Source: Clostridia bacterium (lineage in GTDB: Bacteria; Bacillota_A; Clostridia; Christensenellales; Aristaeellaceae). Taken from it: a DNA stretch of 8,833 bases. A program made the translations under genes and the position numbers. Below the pieces are notes generated by a model. That model was given only the letters and a program-made list of their open reading frames with translations, was not told the DNA's origin and did no database searches. The stretch is taken from NCBI GenBank assembly GCA_900754775.1, contig CAAEDZ010000294.1, positions 1 through 8,833 of the forward strand, in the 5' to 3' direction. Positions 5,744-8,833 of the stretch are shown piece by piece (the stretch's first letter is position 1; each line of letters begins with the position of its first letter).

Positions 5744-6564
5744 AGACGCGCGTCATCACCGGCATCGTGCTGGTGACGCTCATTTCCGCCGTCATCTGGC
5801 TGGGCGGCTGGTGGCTGCGCGGAGTGGCGCTGTTGCTCATGCTGATGAGCATGCACGAGATGTATGCCGCCTATCGCAAAAAGGGTCTGCGCCCCGTGCC
5901 CGTGGGGCTGGCGCTTGCGCCGCTGCTGCTTGCGTGCGCGCTCATCCTGCCGGAAGACCGCGTGATGGAGGCGGCGGTCTCGCTCACAGCGCTGCTGACG
6001 GCGGTGGGCGTGGGCGCGATCGTGCTGCGCGGTCAGGTCGATGGAGCGCGCCTGCAGGCGACGCTTTTGCCGCTCATCTACCCCGGCGTGTTCTACATAC
6101 TCTTGTTCGACCTCACGTTCGCGGGCGCGGGCATGCCGCTGACGCTTTTGTTCGTGCTGCTCTTCCTCGTGCCTTCGATGAACGATTGCTTTGCCCTCTT
6201 TACCGGCATGGCCTGCGGCAAACACAAGCTCTCCCCGCAGATCAGCCCCAAGAAGACCATCGAGGGCAGCATTGGCGGGCTGGCGGCGGCGGTGGTCTTC
6301 GCCGCGCTGCTGCCGCGCCTTGTGTGCCTCTTTTACGGCGCGGACGCCTCCGCGCTTGCGCCAATGTGGTACTACGCGCTCTTTGGCCTCATGGCCGGGG
6401 CGCTTGCGCAGATCGGCGATCTGGCCGCGTCGCTCGTCAAGCGCGATTGCGGCATTAAGGACTTTGGAAAGATCTTCCCGGGACACGGCGGCGTCATGGA
6501 CCGGCTGGACGGCATCCTCTTTGCCACGATGGCCTGCCACCTGTTTTTCCGGGTGATGGGATGA
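5740..6564 (+). CDS. cdsA: Phosphatidate cytidylyltransferase (CDP-diacylglycerol synthase)
   Basis: CdsA converts phosphatidic acid and CTP to CDP-diacylglycerol, the precursor of phosphatidylglycerol, cardiolipin and other phospholipids, in the cytoplasmic membrane. The 274-residue protein is mostly hydrophobic with about seven or eight membrane segments. The family signature is complete at residues 231-257: SLVKRDCGIKDFG, then a PGHGG turn and MDRLD, containing the metal-binding aspartates. Upstream, residues 147-151 read MNDCF where many homologues have a DTxAY-like stretch; Asp149 is kept. This is followed by GKHKLSPQISPKKTIEG, also typical. The ATG overlaps the uppS stop in an ATGA, with AAGGAG (5726-5731) eight bases upstream, so initiation has both its own site and coupling. 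Next in order is dxr, four bases after the stop. Confidence 0.96.
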   Translation: MKTRVITGIVLVTLISAVIWLGGWWLRGVALLLMLMSMHEMYAAYRKKGLRPVPVGLALAPLLLACALILPEDRVMEAAVSLTALLTAVGVGAIVLRGQVDGARLQATLLPLIYPGVFYILLFDLTFAGAGMPLTLLFVLLFLVPSMNDCFALFTGMACGKHKLSPQISPKKTIEGSIGGLAAAVVFAALLPRLVCLFYGADASALAPMWYYALFGLMAGALAQIGDLAASLVKRDCGIKDFGKIFPGHGGVMDRLDGILFATMACHLFFRVMG

Positions 6565-6568
6565 ACAC

Positions 6569-7723
6569 ATGGACAGGCAACGAAAACTCGCCATTCTCGG
6601 CGCGACCGGCTCCATCGGCACGCAGGCGCTGGACGTCGCGCGCCGCTACCCCGAGCGCTTCCGGGTCGTCTGTCTGACGGCCCGTTCTTCGGCGGAAAAA
6701 CTGTTTGATCTGGTCAGGGAATTTCGCCCCCGCGTGGCGGCGCTGGACGTGGAGCCCAAAGCGCTCCCCGAGGACGTGCGCTTCTGCGAATGGGTGTTTG
6801 GAAAAGACAGCTCCGCGCGGGCGCTGCAAATTTCCGGCGCGGACGACGCGCTCTGCGCCGTGGTCGGCATCGCCGGGCTGAGCAACGTCTGGGCGGCGCT
6901 TTCCTGCTGCGAGCGCGTGCTGCTTGCCAACAAGGAGGCGCTGGTGGCGGGCGGCGATCTGGTCATGGAGCGCGCCCGGGCGCTGAACCGGCTGCTTCTG
7001 CCCGTGGACAGCGAACATTCAGCCATCTTCCAGTGCCTGCGGGCGCGGGAGGGCAACCCCGTGCGCCATCTCATCCTCACCGCCTCGGGCGGCGCCCTGC
7101 GCGACCGCACGGCGGAGGAGATCAAAAACGCCAGCGTGGAGGACGTTCTGCGCCACCCCACATGGCGCATGGGCGCGAAGATCACTGTGGACTGCGCCAC
7201 CATGCTCAACAAGGGGCTGGAGGTCATCGAGGCGCACTACCTCTTCGGCATGCCCGCGGAAAAAATTCGCGTGCTGGTACACCCCGAGAGCGTCGTCCAC
7301 TCCATGGTGGAGTTCGAGGACGGCGCGGTGCTGGCGCAGCTGGGCAACCCGGACATGCGCGGCCCCATCGGTTACGCCATGGGCTTTCCGGGCAGACTGC
7401 CCTATGGGGGCGAGCCGCTTTCGCTCGCGGACGTGGGCAGCCTCACCTTCCGCGCCCCGGACACGCGGCGCTTCCCCTGCCTGTCCATGGCCTATGAAGC
7501 GTTGCGCTCGGGCGGCAGCGCGCCCATCGTCTTCAACGGCGCCAACGAGGTGGCCGTGGAGGCGTTTCTCGGGGGAAGGGTGCGCTTTGGCGAGATCGCC
7601 CGCTGCGTGCGCGCGGCGCTGGAGGGCGTTCCCCGGCGGAGCGTGACTTCGCTGGAAGACGTGTTCCTCGCCGACCATGAGGCGCGCGCCTTCGCGCAGA
7701 CCTACCTTGGAGGACGTGCATGA
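6569..7723 (+). CDS. dxr: 1-deoxy-D-xylulose 5-phosphate reductoisomerase
   Basis: Dxr rearranges and reduces 1-deoxy-D-xylulose 5-phosphate with NADPH to 2-C-methyl-D-erythritol 4-phosphate, the committed step of the MEP isoprenoid pathway; it is cytosolic. The 384 residues match the family. Visible are the NADPH loop GATGSIGTQALDV near residues 10-22, LANKEALV with Lys122, PVDSEH with metal ligands Asp147 and Glu149, TASGG with Ser173, HPTW with His196 and Trp199, and LNKGLE with Asn214, Lys215 and Glu218. From Ser173 to Glu218 the residues align with E. coli at a constant offset of 13, and that places Cys209 where E. coli has phosphate-binding Ser222. This substitution is the only oddity; all other catalytic residues are present. 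The start lies four bases after the cdsA stop with only a weak purine stretch upstream, so coupling is likely. Confidence 0.97.
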   Translation: MDRQRKLAILGATGSIGTQALDVARRYPERFRVVCLTARSSAEKLFDLVREFRPRVAALDVEPKALPEDVRFCEWVFGKDSSARALQISGADDALCAVVGIAGLSNVWAALSCCERVLLANKEALVAGGDLVMERARALNRLLLPVDSEHSAIFQCLRAREGNPVRHLILTASGGALRDRTAEEIKNASVEDVLRHPTWRMGAKITVDCATMLNKGLEVIEAHYLFGMPAEKIRVLVHPESVVHSMVEFEDGAVLAQLGNPDMRGPIGYAMGFPGRLPYGGEPLSLADVGSLTFRAPDTRRFPCLSMAYEALRSGGSAPIVFNGANEVAVEAFLGGRVRFGEIARCVRAALEGVPRRSVTSLEDVFLADHEARAFAQTYLGGRA

Positions 7724-8775
7724 TCGTAGACATTCTCTATATCCTTCTGGCCATCGCGCTTCTGGGCGTGCTGGTGATGGTGCATGAATTTGGGCACTAC
7801 ATCGTCGGCCGCCTCACGGGCATGACCGTGCTGGAATTTTCCATCGGCTTCGGCCCGAAACTGCTGGGCTGGAAGCGCAAGGGCATCGACTATTCGCTGC
7901 GCGTCGTGCCGCTGGGCGGCTATTGCAGCTTTCTGGGCGAGGATGAAAACAACAGCGATCCCCGCGCCATGAACAACCAGCCCGTCTGGCGCAGGTTTTT
8001 GACCGTGCTGGCCGGGCCGCTGATGAACTTCATCTTTGCCTTCATCGTCTGCGTGGTCATGCTGATGGGCTACTTCACCGCCGGGGTTTCAAGCCCCACG
8101 GTGGAGAGCGTCTACGCGGACTATCCCGCCGCGCAGGCGGGCATGCAGGCGGGCGACGTCATCGTCGAGGCGGGCGGCGTGCCCATCGAGTTTTCCGATG
8201 ATGGCGCTGATCTGCTGCGCGCCATCATCGCCGCCGCGCCGGTGGATCAGCCCATCGACTTCACCGTCGAACGCGATGGCGAGCGCATGACCTTCTCCGT
8301 CGCCCCCGCGGCGATGACCGATGAAACCGGCGCGACCGCCTACATGATCGGCATCGTCTTTCCCGGCCGCACCTACACCTTCGGCGAGGCGCTGGCAGAG
8401 GCCCCGCGCCTGATGGTCGATTTCGTGAAAATGATGCTCGACGCCCTGAAAAACCTCGTCTTCCACGGTCAGGGCGTGGACGACATGGCCGGGCCGGTGG
8501 GCATCATCTCCGTGGTCAGCGAAGTGGCGCGCGAGGGCTTCTACATGGTGCTGTATATCCTCTTCATCATCTCGCTGAACCTCGGCCTTATGAACCTTCT
8601 GCCGCTGCCGGCGCTGGATGGCGGGCGGCTGGTGTTCCTCATCGTCGAGGCCATCCGCCGCAAGCCCGTGCCGCCGGAGAAGGAGGGCATGGTACACGGC
8701 ATCGGCATGCTGCTGCTTCTGGGCCTCATCGTCGTCATCACCTGGCAGGACATCGCGCGCCTGATCGTGGGGTAA
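7720..8775 (+). CDS. rseP: RIP metalloprotease RseP (site-2 protease family, RasP/YluC type)
   Basis: This membrane-embedded zinc protease cleaves transmembrane substrates such as anti-sigma factors in envelope-stress signalling and leftover signal peptides. It has 351 residues. The zinc site HEFGH is at 22-26 in the first membrane segment, and the third ligand is in LPALDGGR with Asp300. GPLMN in the second membrane segment (about residues 88-112) is also typical. One PDZ domain spans roughly 120-205 (PTVESVYADYPAAQAGM and following GDVIVEAGG). The C-terminal membrane segments are near 270-300 and 328-350. A single PDZ domain and this length match Bacillota proteins rather than the two-PDZ E. 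coli form. The ATG overlaps the dxr stop by four bases and follows GGAGG at 7709-7713. Its place between dxr and ispG is the common order in Clostridia. No anti-sigma factor is in the window. Confidence 0.96.
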   Translation: MIVDILYILLAIALLGVLVMVHEFGHYIVGRLTGMTVLEFSIGFGPKLLGWKRKGIDYSLRVVPLGGYCSFLGEDENNSDPRAMNNQPVWRRFLTVLAGPLMNFIFAFIVCVVMLMGYFTAGVSSPTVESVYADYPAAQAGMQAGDVIVEAGGVPIEFSDDGADLLRAIIAAAPVDQPIDFTVERDGERMTFSVAPAAMTDETGATAYMIGIVFPGRTYTFGEALAEAPRLMVDFVKMMLDALKNLVFHGQGVDDMAGPVGIISVVSEVAREGFYMVLYILFIISLNLGLMNLLPLPALDGGRLVFLIVEAIRRKPVPPEKEGMVHGIGMLLLLGLIVVITWQDIARLIVG

Positions 8776-8780
8776 GCAAT

Positions 8781-8833
8781 ATGGATACGAAAGCAGTTTT
8801 CGCGGGCAACGTACAGATCGGCGGCGGCGCTCC
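8781..8833 (+). CDS. ispG: 4-hydroxy-3-methylbut-2-enyl diphosphate synthase (IspG/GcpE), 3'-truncated by the window edge
   Basis: Only the first 17 codons and part of the next are inside the window. They read MDTKAVFAGNVQIGGGA followed by a CC that would begin a proline codon. The stretch V-GNVQIGGGAP matches the conserved start of IspG, the iron-sulfur enzyme that reductively opens the cyclic diphosphate intermediate in the MEP pathway. The gene begins five bases after the rseP stop, and rseP-ispG is a common clostridial order, which supports the call. The upstream Shine-Dalgarno is weak (GTGGGG at 8767-8772). The iron-sulfur cysteines would lie beyond the window and cannot be checked. Confidence 0.88.
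   Translation, partial: MDTKAVFAGNVQIGGGA

Noticed and set aside
5644..6621. 325-codon minus-strand open frame opposite uppS and cdsA
   Set aside because: It lies wholly opposite confidently identified genes, and its Arg/His/Gln-rich product is typical of an antisense shadow. The similar 219- and 202-codon frames opposite dxr and rseP are rejected for the same reason.

Overview
The window reads as a core-chromosome segment from a GC-rich member of the Bacillota, most likely class Clostridia. The evidence is AddA rather than RecB, a DUF3842 protein, an ECF-type vitamin transporter S component, AGGAGG-type ribosome binding sites and the order frr-uppS-cdsA-dxr-rseP-ispG. A high-GC clostridial lineage such as Christensenellales would fit, but that placement is a guess. 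No CRISPR array, insertion sequence, phage gene, tRNA or rRNA was seen.

Layout. (1) Positions 3-2975 (+) hold the 3' part of addA, the helicase-nuclease subunit of AddAB; its beginning lies outside the window. (2) Positions 2988-3407 (+) hold a DUF3842 gene whose ribosome binding site overlaps the addA stop codon. (3) Positions 3408-3521 hold a likely extended -10 promoter followed at once by a strong intrinsic terminator hairpin. They lie directly upstream of an ECF transporter S-component gene (3522-4052, +), an arrangement that could be an attenuator. (4) A 48-codon gene of unknown function runs on the minus strand (4207-4061). It has a consensus Shine-Dalgarno sequence and converges on the transporter gene. 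(5) A near-consensus promoter at 4304-4332 drives a compact plus-strand operon: frr (4371-4928), uppS (4928-5743), cdsA (5740-6564), dxr (6569-7723), rseP (7720-8775) and the first 17 codons of ispG (8781 to the window end).

How the genes work together. Dxr and IspG are the second and sixth enzymes of the MEP pathway to isoprenoid precursors. UppS polymerises those precursors into undecaprenyl diphosphate, the lipid carrier for peptidoglycan. CdsA makes CDP-diacylglycerol for phospholipids. RseP is the membrane protease of envelope-stress signalling and membrane-peptide clearance. Frr recycles ribosomes. The run is therefore an envelope-lipid operon led by a translation factor, with junctions ranging from 4-nt overlaps to 5-nt gaps that suggest translational coupling. 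In many bacteria rpsB-tsf-pyrH precede frr; here frr has its own promoter and those genes are not adjacent.

Most of the window is ordinary core genome, and no clearly new system was found. The points most worth a second look are the short structured leader of the transporter gene, the unannotated 48-residue charge-polarised protein, and a Ser-to-Cys change at a phosphate-binding position of Dxr.
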